Translations under genes and position numbers: made by a program
Origin: Dyadobacter pollutisoli
Lineage (GTDB): Bacteria > Bacteroidota > Bacteroidia > Cytophagales > Spirosomataceae
Assembly: GCF_026625565.1 (NCBI RefSeq)
Contig: NZ_CP112998.1
Location: 5,420,001-5,484,000, forward strand
DNA: 64,000 bases
Direction of reading: 5' to 3'
Part shown: piece by piece, positions 52,969-61,961 of the stretch
Position numbering within the stretch: position 1 is the stretch's first letter
How the letters are laid out: every line of letters begins with the position of its first letter
The notes under the pieces: generated by a model
The model's input: only the letters and a program-made list of their open reading frames with translations
What the model was told of the DNA's origin: nothing
Databases searched by the model: none

Positions 52969-53340
52969 CTAAATATGCTGCAAAATAAAATCGGCGGGGA
53001 CATTTAGTTTGGTGTGAACGGCTTTGATAAAAGGAATATCAGGTTTTTGCTTCCCATTCAGGATGAGCGAAAGCTTTGCACCGCTCACGCCCAGTGTTTT
53101 GGCAAGATCCTTTTGTTTAAGCTTCATCTCATACATTCGAAGTTCGATCATTCCTTCCAACGTCCTTGGCGGTTCAACGTAGTAATGCTCCAGTTCATAG
53201 GCCTGAGCGGCCAGGGCCATTGTTCGGATTTTCCCCAATTCAAAATCTGAAAGATTGTTTTCTCCCTTACGCATCAAGCGATCTATTTCGACCATTGCTT
53301 TATCGTATTCCGATTCAGTTTTATATTCCAGATTTTCCAT
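52969..53340 (-). CDS. higA: HigA-type antitoxin, second pair
   Basis: This 123-residue antitoxin has an N-terminal helical part (TESEYDKAMVEIDRLMRKGENNLSDFE) and a C-terminal XRE helix-turn-helix (LKQKDLAKTLGVSGAKLSLILNGKQKP). It follows the toxin gene with a 1-bp gap and probably represses the promoter at 53661. The N-terminal segment is only loosely like that of the first HigA and of the 54-residue orphan at 23071. Confidence 0.92.
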   Translation of the reverse strand: MENLEYKTESEYDKAMVEIDRLMRKGENNLSDFELGKIRTMALAAQAYELEHYYVEPPRTLEGMIELRMYEMKLKQKDLAKTLGVSGAKLSLILNGKQKPDIPFIKAVHTKLNVPADFILQHI

Positions 53341-53341
53341 T

Positions 53342-53635
53342 TTAAAGCCTATCTAATTTTACTTTATCGTATTCTGAATGGGTTCCTATAAATTTTATGT
53401 AAACCGTTCGTATTCTGAACAAGATTCGTGCTATTATTCTGATATGATTTCCGCGAATGTTAAAAACGTATAAATCGTTACCAACTGCGTCCACGGAATT
53501 AAAAACTCTCTTAACTTCATGAAAATTAGACCAATCGCCCTTTCTGAAAATGTGATACCAACTATCGAGTGCTTCTAGCGAGTCCTGATGTTTTTTGCCA
53601 AACTTCCGAATCATCTTATAGCTAATTACTACCAT
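53342..53635 (-). CDS. higB: HigB-type mRNA interferase toxin, second pair
   Basis: This 97-residue toxin has the HigB pattern: ALDSWYHIFRKGDWSNFHEVKRVF, GNDLYVFNIRGNHIRIIA and VYIKFIGTHSEYDKV. It is a homologue of the toxin at 7421 but clearly divergent. The start ATG at 53635 is about 20 nt after the predicted transcription start. Antitoxin follows by 1 bp. The locus is divergent from the AI-2E-family exporter gene across 86 bp. Confidence 0.93.
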   Translation of the reverse strand: MVVISYKMIRKFGKKHQDSLEALDSWYHIFRKGDWSNFHEVKRVFNSVDAVGNDLYVFNIRGNHIRIIARILFRIRTVYIKFIGTHSEYDKVKLDRL

Positions 53636-53650
53636 TATGGATTATTATAG

Positions 53651-53662
53651 TGTGTTTACACA
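53651..53662. promoter_or_regulatory. Palindromic operator candidate of higBA-2
   Basis: TGTGT-TT-ACACA is a perfect inverted repeat with 5-bp arms, touching the -7 box and the expected start point, a likely HigA repressor site. Confidence 0.45.
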
Positions 53663-53690
53663 AAGTTAACAAATTTTAGCAATTCACAAA
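53661..53690 (-). promoter_or_regulatory. Promoter of higBA-2
   Basis: On the minus strand: TTTG (53690-53687), 18 bp, then TAACTTTG (53668-53661). Both elements match the Bacteroidota consensus exactly. Confidence 0.75.
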
Positions 53691-53721
53691 TAAATTTAGA
53701 ATATCTAAACAAAAACCCAAA

Positions 53722-54837
53722 TTGTCCGAATCGACCGAAACCCAATTCTACCAAAAATTCTCTCTTTCTCTCCTTGGAATAGGCCTTATTATGCTCGCCA
53801 TTTATCTTGGGCAGGATATCATTGTGCCACTGGCACTCGCCGGGCTCATTGCTGTGCTGCTACGTCCCGTAGAAAGTTGGCTGATGCGCATCGGTGTTCC
53901 CAAAGTCGTTGCAATCAGTCTTGCTGTGATGCTGGCTGTTGTACTCGTGTCCGGCTTGGCTGTATTGCTCTCCATGCAGCTTTCCGAATTTTCCGACGAA
54001 TGGCCGAAACTCAAAAGAAATGTCAATGAATTTTATCGAGATGCCCGGCGATGGATCCGCAGAGAATATAGCGTGAGTTATCGCCAGCAGGCCGAATACC
54101 TCAAAAACGCTCAGACCAAAACGCTTGAAAACTTCCAGGGCGCCGAAACCCTGGGTGTAGTGACAGGACCATTGGGAACATTAATCCTCATTCCGATTTA
54201 CGCCTTTCTACTGCTATATTACCGCACCATGCTATTGCATTTCATGGTAGTTCTTTTCGCTGAAAAACATAAAGAAAAGGTCCTGGAAACACTCGGACAG
54301 ATCAAGGCGATTATTCAGAGCTATATGGTCGGCCTGCTGCTGGAAACCACGACGGTTGCTATTCTCAATTCAGTAGGATTATTGATTTTGAATGTTCAGT
54401 ACGCTGTACTTCTCGGCATTATGGCCGCCATTCTGAACCTGGTACCCTACATTGGCGGACTCGTGGCGACGGCGCTTGCGGTCATGGTCACATTCATCAG
54501 CCATCCCGAGCCGGACATATTGCTTGGGGTTGTGGGGGTTTTCATTGCCGTTCAATTTATTGATAACAACTTCCTTGTACCACTAATAGTCGGTTCCAAA
54601 GTAAAAATCAATGCACTGGTTTCTATCGTTGGCGTACTGGTGGGAGGTGCGTTGGCCGGTTTTTCCGGAATGTTCCTGTCAATTCCTGCCATTGCGATGA
54701 TGAAAGTAATATTTGACCGCGTCGATGGCCTGAAACCCTGGGGTATCCTACTGGGTGATCAGACACCCGAACAAGCTAACAATACTTTGTTCAGACTGGT
54801 AAAACGCAGAAAACCTCCAAAAAAAGAGGAAGAATAA
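53722..54837 (+). CDS. AI-2E family transporter (PerM/YdiK-like)
   Basis: This 371-residue inner-membrane protein has seven to eight predicted helices with the family layout: two N-terminal helices (LLGIGLIMLAIYLGQDIIVPLALAG), an amphipathic middle part (about 90-140) and the C-terminal motif LNLVPYIGGLVATALA followed by DNNFLVPLIVGSKVKINALV. Members export small molecules or sodium; the substrate is unknown. The start is a TTG at 53722, as no ATG precedes the first helix. It ends in a terminator shared with the ABC1 kinase gene. Confidence 0.9.
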   Translation: MSESTETQFYQKFSLSLLGIGLIMLAIYLGQDIIVPLALAGLIAVLLRPVESWLMRIGVPKVVAISLAVMLAVVLVSGLAVLLSMQLSEFSDEWPKLKRNVNEFYRDARRWIRREYSVSYRQQAEYLKNAQTKTLENFQGAETLGVVTGPLGTLILIPIYAFLLLYYRTMLLHFMVVLFAEKHKEKVLETLGQIKAIIQSYMVGLLLETTTVAILNSVGLLILNVQYAVLLGIMAAILNLVPYIGGLVATALAVMVTFISHPEPDILLGVVGVFIAVQFIDNNFLVPLIVGSKVKINALVSIVGVLVGGALAGFSGMFLSIPAIAMMKVIFDRVDGLKPWGILLGDQTPEQANNTLFRLVKRRKPPKKEEE

Positions 54838-54839
54838 AA

Positions 54840-54868
54840 AATGCAGGCAACCAGACATTGCCTGCATT
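54840..54868. terminator. Terminator between exporter and ABC1 kinase genes
   Basis: AATGCAGGCAA (54840-54850) pairs perfectly with TTGCCTGCATT (54858-54868) around a 7-nt loop, with A-rich sequence before and T-poor sequence after, so it suits the minus strand better. Confidence 0.7.
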
Positions 54869-54889
54869 CAATTGAACCTTACTACTTTT

Positions 54890-56191
54890 CTATGCCACAA
54901 ATTGCTTCGTATCCACAGTTGCTTTCAAATCATGCAGCAAGCTGAAAAGTCCGAAGAATGTTCTGTTGATATAAATGAAATGCTTTGACCCGCGGTTCAT
55001 ATTCATTTTGCGCAGCTCTTTATCATTTGCATACTTTTCCCCCAATGCAGCCAGTTTCGCAAAGAACTGTTCATCGGAGAAATCAAATGTTTCTGACTGG
55101 AATGGCTGGGTCAGCAGACTGAGTATTTCCCGGAAAAGGTTTGAAAAATAAACAGTTTCTTCACGGGTATCTTTATCCGTCAGTATTTCAAGTTCCACTA
55201 ATCTTGAATGAAATATCGCCGGATTGTTCAGGTTCTCCGATTCTGCCAGCTCGAAGTACGGTGTATAAAACGCTTCGGGAATCTCTTTGATGCAGCCGAA
55301 ATCAATCGCGATCAGATTGTCCTGATCATCCACCAAGAAATTCCCCGGATGCGGATCCGCGTGTACTTTGCGCAACTGATGAACCTGGAACATATAAAAA
55401 TCCCACAATGCCTGCCCTATTTTGTTTGACATGTACTGGTCCGGATTTGTCTTGACAAACTCCGACAAATGCTTGCCCGTCATCCAGTCCATCGTAATCA
55501 CTCGCTCGCAGGAAAATTCCGGGTAGTACTTCGGGAATCGCAAATTCGGAATGTGCGCACAAGCCTCGGCAATTTCACTGCTCTGGGCAATTTCCAGAAT
55601 GTAATTTGTTTCCTCCGTCAGTTTTGTCTCAACTTCCTTGAAATACTTGTCAGAATCCTTCGCCTGAATGTTGAACATCTTCATCGCGATCGGCTTCACC
55701 AACGCAAGATCAGACGAAATACTCTCTGCAACACCCGGGTACTGGATTTTCACTGCAAGATTTTTTCCATTAGCAGTCGCTTTATGCACTTGCCCGATAC
55801 TCGCGGCATTGATTGCATTCGGATCGAAGGTATCAAAAAGGTCGAGCGGCGATTTACCGAAATACTTCCTGAAAGTCTTCACTACCAGCGGCGCCGACAA
55901 TGGAGGTACTGAAAATTGTGACAACGAAAATTTCTCGACGTAAGCCTGCGGAAGGAAATTCTTTTCCATACTCAGCATTTGCGCCAATTTTAATGCACTG
56001 CCTTTCAGGTTTTTGAGTCCATCGTAAATGTCCTCAGCGTTATTAGTATTCAGATTATCCCTCGCTGACTCGGGATTAGTAATTTTCTCACCGTAATACT
56101 TCAAATAATTACCCCCGATTTTAACTCCGGTCGAGATCAATCTGGTGGCACGCTGTATTTTGGAAGTAGGTATGCTGTCTATGGTCTCCAT
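54890..56191 (-). CDS. ABC1/UbiB-family atypical kinase
   Basis: This 433-residue protein belongs to the ABC1 (ADCK/UbiB) atypical kinase family. The family KxGQ motif appears as KLAQ (GSALKLAQMLS), the ATP-binding region as AASIGQVHKAT and NLAVKIQYPG, and the catalytic core as VHADPHPGNF and IAIDFGCIKEI. Relatives support quinone synthesis or lipid homeostasis. It follows the TetR regulator gene by 2 bp, so it is probably under its control. No quinone gene is adjacent. Confidence 0.92.
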   Translation of the reverse strand: METIDSIPTSKIQRATRLISTGVKIGGNYLKYYGEKITNPESARDNLNTNNAEDIYDGLKNLKGSALKLAQMLSMEKNFLPQAYVEKFSLSQFSVPPLSAPLVVKTFRKYFGKSPLDLFDTFDPNAINAASIGQVHKATANGKNLAVKIQYPGVAESISSDLALVKPIAMKMFNIQAKDSDKYFKEVETKLTEETNYILEIAQSSEIAEACAHIPNLRFPKYYPEFSCERVITMDWMTGKHLSEFVKTNPDQYMSNKIGQALWDFYMFQVHQLRKVHADPHPGNFLVDDQDNLIAIDFGCIKEIPEAFYTPYFELAESENLNNPAIFHSRLVELEILTDKDTREETVYFSNLFREILSLLTQPFQSETFDFSDEQFFAKLAALGEKYANDKELRKMNMNRGSKHFIYINRTFFGLFSLLHDLKATVDTKQFVA

Positions 56192-56193
56192 TC

Positions 56194-56868
56194 CTACTTC
56201 AATTTTTCTTTAATGAGAAATTTACCAAAATCGATCACACTTTCGAGTGGTGTGGTATCGATGAGGTCAAACGTTGCCCTGATGGATTTTTCGATAAAAA
56301 GGTCAGTTTTTTCAAACCCGATCGATTCATCATCCAGCCAGAATTTAAGCGTAACCATGAATTGTATCCACGCCCCTTCTTCCAAAGCATCCTGCTGCGC
56401 CTTACGTATCCGCTCGCTTTTGACTTTGAAATAACCCGCACTGATTTCAGTAATGAATGTCTTAAAATGCGTCCTGAACTCTTTCAGTTTCAATAAGCCG
56501 CTCAGCCTGTTCTTGTCCTGCTGCAATGCCAGCACGACATAGCTCCTGTTGGCGGTCAGAATTTCAAAATAAGTGTAATAGTAAGTCAGCAGCTTATCCC
56601 GGAAGCCTAGCAAATCCAGATCACCACTTTGGTTGATCAAATTCACCGCAAGTTTATGAAAGCTGACAAATACACTTTTCTCAATCGAATCGATGGAGGC
56701 AAAATGTTTATAAAAATCCTTTTCAGCCATTCCATTCTGCTTGCAGAACAAATAAACCGACTCCGGTTTTTTGTTGTTTTCCAAACAGTAATGCATGAAT
56801 AACTCCGTAATCTTCTCTGCCGTAATTTCCTGGGCGGCGGCAGGTATATCCTTTATTTTTGTAGCCAT
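56194..56868 (-). CDS. TetR-family transcriptional regulator
   Basis: This 224-residue regulator has a TetR-type helix-turn-helix at residues 17-65 (ITELFMHYCLENNKKPESVYLFCKQNGMAEKDFYKHFAS), with a helical ligand-binding domain after it. It is the first gene of an operon with the ABC1 kinase (2-bp gap). A palindrome 44-60 bp upstream of its start is a good autoregulatory operator. Confidence 0.9.
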   Translation of the reverse strand: MATKIKDIPAAAQEITAEKITELFMHYCLENNKKPESVYLFCKQNGMAEKDFYKHFASIDSIEKSVFVSFHKLAVNLINQSGDLDLLGFRDKLLTYYYTYFEILTANRSYVVLALQQDKNRLSGLLKLKEFRTHFKTFITEISAGYFKVKSERIRKAQQDALEEGAWIQFMVTLKFWLDDESIGFEKTDLFIEKSIRATFDLIDTTPLESVIDFGKFLIKEKLK

Positions 56869-56911
56869 TATATTACCTGATTAACTAAGGTGATGAATTA
56901 GCAAAGTCTGA

Positions 56912-56928
56912 CTTACGGATAACGTAAG
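56912..56928. promoter_or_regulatory. TetR operator candidate
   Basis: CTTACG-GATAA-CGTAAG, perfect 6-bp arms, sits upstream of the TetR-ABC1 operon, as expected for autorepression. Confidence 0.5.
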
Positions 56929-56983
56929 AAAAAGAACTAGACAGACATCTTGACAACAAAAATAATCGCCGGAATCATTCAAC

Positions 56984-58339
56984 TTAGGCTTTAAAAATAT
57001 TGAGGTTCAGGAAATCGTTACGAAATTTCCCCTTAGGATCATATTTCATCGCCAGCTCCCGAAAGTCTGCAAAACGTGGATATCTCTTTTCCAACACATC
57101 AGGAGAAATCGTAAAAAGTTTGCCCCAGTGGGGGCGTACATTATAAGGCGCGAGCTCCTTTTCGATCATCGGCAATAGCTTACTAACAGCCGGCCAATCC
57201 TGCTTCCAGGTGAAGTGGATCGCCACCGAATCCTGCTTGTAACAGGGACTCATCCAGAAATCATCCGCCGCAATAGTCCGTATCTCAGATGTAAAAAGAT
57301 GAGGACCAACCTGGCTACCCAGCTTTGAAATCGCCAAAATAGCATCGACCGCGTTAATTCTGGGCACAAAATATTCAGATTGCAGCTCCTTACCACTACT
57401 TGGCGTAAAACCCATTTTGAAATGCGGCATACGATCATACCATGGCCCCGGCACGCCCATTTGTGGCGTACAATTTTCGGCGGAAAGCTCAGGTATCGGA
57501 TGCAGATTTTTGGTTGCTAGTTTTCCGCCGAAAAATTCTTTGTCCGGCAAAGCTTTGAGTGGCTTTTCACTATTTGTTTTATACTTTACCCAAACCTCCG
57601 TAATGTCATTGGTAGCCCAGTTTGTAAACAAACTTACGCTATAACCACTGCCTTCGATTTTATCAAAATTGTCGCTTAATTGATCCAAAGGTACATTTTC
57701 ATATACATGCTGCGCCATAAAGAATGTGGGCTGAATGTCGAGCGTAACTTTCGTCACCACGCCCAATGCACCCAGGTTCACTACCGCCCCATTAAATTGG
57801 TCACCATCTTTTTTCCGGCTCAGTTGTACCACATCGCCATTCGCAGTCACCAATTCCATCGCCGAAACAGCCGTAGAAAGGTTACCTTTCTTCTCGCCCG
57901 ACCCGTGTGTGGCTGTAGCGCACGCACCAGCGATAGATATGTGTGGCAGCGAGGCCAGATTATGCAATGCAAAACCCTTTTTATGAAGGTAAGGGCTTAG
58001 CTGACCATATTTCAGGCCTGAATTAACCGTTACCGTTTTGTTTTTTTCATCAATTACAATCTGTTCCTCGGCACCGACCAGGGAAATGAACTGATCTTTG
58101 GTATCGGCAATGTTGTTGAAGCAATGCCGTGTTCCAAGCACTTTCAGCTTGTCGTATTTCTTCACAATTTCCTGCACCTGCTTCACGGACTTTGCATTAT
58201 CCAGACGCTCGGTACTGTATTCGAGGTTACCTGCCCAGTTTTTTAGTTTATCGGCATTGGCGGCCCAGCCTTCCAGCGGTGAAAATAAAGGAGCAGTCAT
58301 TAAGGCAGATGATAGTTTGATAAAAGTTCGTTTCTTCAT
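56984..58339 (-). CDS. FAD-linked alditol/xylitol oxidase-like protein
   Basis: This protein of about 451 residues resembles AldO-type alditol oxidases and sugar-lactone oxidases. KVLGTRHCFNNIADT carries the histidine that covalently binds FAD in AldO (GTRHSFNDIADT there). The FAD-binding loop LPHISIAGACATATHGSG and the C-terminal ALO-domain segments (RPHWGKLF, FADFRELAMKYDPKGKFRNDF) are also present. The N-terminus looks like a signal for export (KKRTFIKLSSALMTAPLF, Tat-like but with one arginine). The ATG at 58339 is chosen, since a start at 58384 overlaps the MocR gene. It follows mocR by 34 bp on the same strand. Confidence 0.87.
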   Translation of the reverse strand: MKKRTFIKLSSALMTAPLFSPLEGWAANADKLKNWAGNLEYSTERLDNAKSVKQVQEIVKKYDKLKVLGTRHCFNNIADTKDQFISLVGAEEQIVIDEKNKTVTVNSGLKYGQLSPYLHKKGFALHNLASLPHISIAGACATATHGSGEKKGNLSTAVSAMELVTANGDVVQLSRKKDGDQFNGAVVNLGALGVVTKVTLDIQPTFFMAQHVYENVPLDQLSDNFDKIEGSGYSVSLFTNWATNDITEVWVKYKTNSEKPLKALPDKEFFGGKLATKNLHPIPELSAENCTPQMGVPGPWYDRMPHFKMGFTPSSGKELQSEYFVPRINAVDAILAISKLGSQVGPHLFTSEIRTIAADDFWMSPCYKQDSVAIHFTWKQDWPAVSKLLPMIEKELAPYNVRPHWGKLFTISPDVLEKRYPRFADFRELAMKYDPKGKFRNDFLNLNIFKA

Positions 58340-58373
58340 GAATATGTGCATGGAAATGTGATACAGCAATAAG

Positions 58374-59864
58374 CTAAGAACCATCCGTTTCTAATACCTT
58401 TTGTAAAATGTGAATCGACTCGCTCAGCTCACCGGTATCCATATTCCCAAATCCAAGCCGCATTGCGCTGAGCTGCCCGGTCTGAAACAACAGAGTTTGC
58501 GGTAAATGCAGGTTGTGTTTCAGGCAAGCTTTGCTAACACGCATTAGATTGATGTCCCTGCGCCACTCCGTCCAAATCGCCAGGCCACCCGGCGGTGATT
58601 TGAAAGACAAAAATTCGCTGAGATGATTGGCCAGTAGTTCGCTGAGCTGATCACGACGCTGGTGGTAAACCTTCTGTGCTTTTTTAATGTGCCGCTGAAT
58701 TTCTCCCTCATCCAAAAGTTCGCCCAAAGCTTGTTCCATCATCAAATCCCCCTGGCGGTCGATAATGCGCCTGAATTTACCCAGCTCAGTGATCAGGTTC
58801 TCCGGCGCAACAATGTAGCCAGACCGAAGCCCCGGCGCCAAAGCTTTGCAAAATGAACCGACATATACCACCATTCCCGCGCTGTCGGCACTGGCAAGCG
58901 GCAAAACCGGACTACTGTTGTAGTGAAAATCATAATCATGGTCGTCTTCCAGAATGATAAATCCATACCGGACCGACAAATTCAGCAACTCCACCCGCCT
59001 TTCAGCACTTAATGTGACCGTGGTAGGATAATGATGGTGTGGCGTAATGTAGAGCATTCTGATCCGCGTCGATTCACAAAGTTGCCTGATCGCTTCCACC
59101 GAAATTCCCTGATCGTCAACCGGTACCGAAAGGATATTAGCACCGGCCTGCTGAAAAATCATGTTGGCCACATAATAGCTTAGGTTACCAACCACTACAT
59201 TGTCGCCCTTTTTGATGAGGAGCATCGAAGCCAGGTAAATACCCATTTGAATGCCGCGGGTAGTAATGATATTTTCCTTGCTGACGTGCAAACCGCGGGT
59301 GTTGTTGAGGTATCCCGCCAGCTTTTCCCTGAAAAACGCATTGCCTTCAACATGAGAATAGCTCAGGTACTTACGGTTATTATTTCGTTTTAAAACACTG
59401 GAATAGGTTTTTGCCAGCTTGTCCATCGGCGCAAGCCTCACATCGGGCAGGCCGTCGGTAAATTCAAGATCAACTTTGGAAACGGAAACCGGGCGGTCCA
59501 GCAGCATACTCCGGTCAAAAGCAAAACCGGTTTGTTTCGGATAACTAACCAGGTCATTTGCATTGAATTCCAGCGGACTAGCATCCGAAACAGGGGATTT
59601 TTTAGTAACAAAAGTACCTTTGTTAGGCAGCATTTCGATCCAACCCTGTGCATCCAATTCATCATAGGCAGCGACGACGGTCTTCCGGTGTACTTCCAGT
59701 GTTTCTGCCAGCGATCTGGTACCTGGCAGCTTTACGCCTTTGGTGAGCAAACCGCGCTGGATCGCATTGATCATCTGGCGTGCTATTTGGAGGTATACCG
59801 GGGTACCAGAAAATCGGTCCAGCAGTACTACATTTTTGAATGGTATTTCAACCGGACTACTCAT
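58374..59864 (-). CDS. MocR/GabR-type PLP-dependent transcriptional regulator
   Basis: This 496-residue protein joins a GntR-type winged helix (YLQIARQMINAIQRGLLTKG and SLAETLEVHRKTVVAAYDELDAQG) to an aminotransferase-like domain of fold type I. The PLP lysine is in GSFCKALAPGLRSG. Such regulators sense amino acids or PLP. The ATG at 59864 is chosen, because earlier codons lie in the intergenic promoter area. It is divergent from a BtuB-like receptor, 77 bp apart, and precedes the FAD oxidase gene, both likely targets. Confidence 0.92.
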   Translation of the reverse strand: MSSPVEIPFKNVVLLDRFSGTPVYLQIARQMINAIQRGLLTKGVKLPGTRSLAETLEVHRKTVVAAYDELDAQGWIEMLPNKGTFVTKKSPVSDASPLEFNANDLVSYPKQTGFAFDRSMLLDRPVSVSKVDLEFTDGLPDVRLAPMDKLAKTYSSVLKRNNNRKYLSYSHVEGNAFFREKLAGYLNNTRGLHVSKENIITTRGIQMGIYLASMLLIKKGDNVVVGNLSYYVANMIFQQAGANILSVPVDDQGISVEAIRQLCESTRIRMLYITPHHHYPTTVTLSAERRVELLNLSVRYGFIILEDDHDYDFHYNSSPVLPLASADSAGMVVYVGSFCKALAPGLRSGYIVAPENLITELGKFRRIIDRQGDLMMEQALGELLDEGEIQRHIKKAQKVYHQRRDQLSELLANHLSEFLSFKSPPGGLAIWTEWRRDINLMRVSKACLKHNLHLPQTLLFQTGQLSAMRLGFGNMDTGELSESIHILQKVLETDGS

Positions 59865-59904
59865 TATATTAAAACCGGAGCATGTTAACAGTCCGGCAAG
59901 ATAG

Positions 59905-59912
59905 TAATTTTG
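59905..59912 (+). promoter_or_regulatory. -7 box of the BtuB-like receptor
   Basis: TAATTTTG matches TAnnTTTG exactly, 29 bp before the ATG. The leader is too short to hold a cobalamin riboswitch. Confidence 0.5.
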
Positions 59913-59941
59913 TCGCAGTAATATTTTTCGAATCACCCATC

Positions 59942-61903
59942 ATGAATAGACATTACATTCAAATTGCCCTCGCTTTCCTCTTTTCAGCATCGCTTGCCTC
60001 AGCCCAGGAAATTTCACTGGACCCGGTGACGGTAACCTCCTCACTCGCTGAAAAAAGGGCATCACAAACCGGACGTAACATTGCTGTTATCAAAGGCGAA
60101 TATTTTCAAAATCTGCCCGTACACAGTATTGACGACCTTTTACGATACGTACCAGGCGTAGAAATCCAGGCGCGTGGCCCTATGGGTTCGCAAAGTGACA
60201 TTGTTCTTCGCGGAGGCACGTTCCAGCAAGTATTGGTGATACTGGACGGTTTACGTCTCAACGATCCCAATACCGGGCATTTTAATAGTTACATACCCAT
60301 TTCTCCATCAGAAATCGAGCGGATCGAGGTTTTGAAAGGAGCTTCTTCTGCCATTTACGGTTCCGATGCCGTGGGTGGCGTAATCCACGTGATTTCCAAA
60401 ACATTCGCAGCTAAATTGCAGAACGGCGATGGCGAAACAAGTGGGTCATTCAGTAAAAAGTCGAACCTGAATGCAGCGGTTACCGGTGGCGAAAACGGAC
60501 TATTTTCTGCTAATGTCGGTGGTTTCATTCAGCGTAATAAACTGTCGGTATCAGGAGGATTGTTGTCCAATAATGCTTCTGGTGTGCAGCAGAGAGGTAT
60601 CAAGGGGTATTTTCACAACAATACCGCCTCACTTTCCCTGAATTACGCATTGTCCCCAAACTGGACATTGGGTGTAAGAAGCGCCTACGACCACCGCGAT
60701 TTTGCAGCGCAGAATTTTTATACCGTTATCAAGTCTGACACGGCCAGCGAAACTGTAAAAACGTCCTGGAACCAGCTGAGGCTTGGATACAAAAAGAACA
60801 AAACCACTGTTACGTTCGACGCTGGGTACAAATTCGTGCGCGATCAATATCTTTTCAACCCGCATTCCATTGCAAACAGCAGCAAATCGCAGCTTTGGCA
60901 AGGTTTGCTGGTTTGGCAGCAAGCATTGACCCAAAATAGCAACCTGATCTCCGGATTGAATTATCAGAACAGAAATATAGCGTCCAATGACCGCGGCGAC
61001 CATTCATTGAACCAGTTTGCACCTTTCGTTTCATTGGTTCAAAGCTTTGGCCAGTACTTTACTGTAACCCCATCCATTCGGGTTGACTGGCGTGAGAGTA
61101 TCGGCACCGAAGCGGTTCCGCAGATCAATATTTCTTTCAAAAAAGACAGTTGGCAACTTCGCGGAAGCGCGGGTAAATCGATCAGGGATGCGGATTTCAC
61201 CGAGCGTTTTAATAACTACAATAAAAAACTGGTTACCGGTGGCAATGTCGGCAACCCAAACCTGAAAGCCGAAAGCTCATTCAGCTACGAAGCGGGAGCG
61301 GACTGGTTTGCAGGAAATAGCGGTACTTCTCAGCTCAAAATTTCCGCTACATTTTTCCAGCGTCTTCAAAACGACCTGATCGACTATGTCACTACGCCTT
61401 ACGCCAACATGCCTAGAAAAGATAATCTTTCCCCAACCGGCAACTTCGGACTGGCGCTCAACATTGCCGAGGTTAACACGACAGGGTTTGAAATTGATTT
61501 ACAATCCGTGAATACGATCAGCGAAAAACAGAAACTGCTCCTGAATGCAGGTCTGACGTGGCTTGATAGCAAAAACAGCAGTGCGGTACAATCATTCTAC
61601 GTTTCGTCACATGCCAAGTTCCTCGCCAATTTCTCGGCGGTGTACCAGGTTTCAGGATTTTCATTGAGTCTGAATGGTTTGTACAAAAAACGTGCAGCCC
61701 GGGAAGCAACAGCGATTGAGGCATCGATTACCAAGAATTATTTTCTGCTCAATGCAAAAGCTGAGTATGCGTTTATCAATCGTACACTGGCGGTTTTCGT
61801 CCAGGCCGACAATGCTTTTGATGTCCAATATAGCGACTTACTCGGCTCCAAAATGCCTGGAAGATGGCTCATGGGAGGTTTGAGATATAATTTAACCAGG
61901 TAG
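59942..61903 (+). CDS. TonB-dependent receptor, BtuB-like
   Basis: This 653-residue outer-membrane protein has a signal peptide (ending SASLASA), a TonB-box-like start (LDPVTVTSSLAEKRAS), a plug (DDLLRYVPGVEIQARGPMGSQSD, VLKGASSAIYGSDAVGGVI) and a 22-strand barrel without a carboxypeptidase-like domain. Size and layout recall BtuB-type receptors for vitamins or siderophores, but the ligand cannot be read. I chose the ATG at 59942, since the first start at 59882 lies in the MocR promoter. It is divergent from mocR. Confidence 0.9.
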   Translation: MNRHYIQIALAFLFSASLASAQEISLDPVTVTSSLAEKRASQTGRNIAVIKGEYFQNLPVHSIDDLLRYVPGVEIQARGPMGSQSDIVLRGGTFQQVLVILDGLRLNDPNTGHFNSYIPISPSEIERIEVLKGASSAIYGSDAVGGVIHVISKTFAAKLQNGDGETSGSFSKKSNLNAAVTGGENGLFSANVGGFIQRNKLSVSGGLLSNNASGVQQRGIKGYFHNNTASLSLNYALSPNWTLGVRSAYDHRDFAAQNFYTVIKSDTASETVKTSWNQLRLGYKKNKTTVTFDAGYKFVRDQYLFNPHSIANSSKSQLWQGLLVWQQALTQNSNLISGLNYQNRNIASNDRGDHSLNQFAPFVSLVQSFGQYFTVTPSIRVDWRESIGTEAVPQINISFKKDSWQLRGSAGKSIRDADFTERFNNYNKKLVTGGNVGNPNLKAESSFSYEAGADWFAGNSGTSQLKISATFFQRLQNDLIDYVTTPYANMPRKDNLSPTGNFGLALNIAEVNTTGFEIDLQSVNTISEKQKLLLNAGLTWLDSKNSSAVQSFYVSSHAKFLANFSAVYQVSGFSLSLNGLYKKRAAREATAIEASITKNYFLLNAKAEYAFINRTLAVFVQADNAFDVQYSDLLGSKMPGRWLMGGLRYNLTR

Positions 61904-61961
61904 TTACTAATCTTAATTGTACAGGAGTTCGTATATTCGAAAGCCAGCGAGTTTCTAATTT

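Noticed and set aside
59865..59941. Cobalamin riboswitch before the BtuB-like receptor
   Set aside because: The spacer is only 77 bp and contains a normal -7 box; no B12-box sequence is visible.
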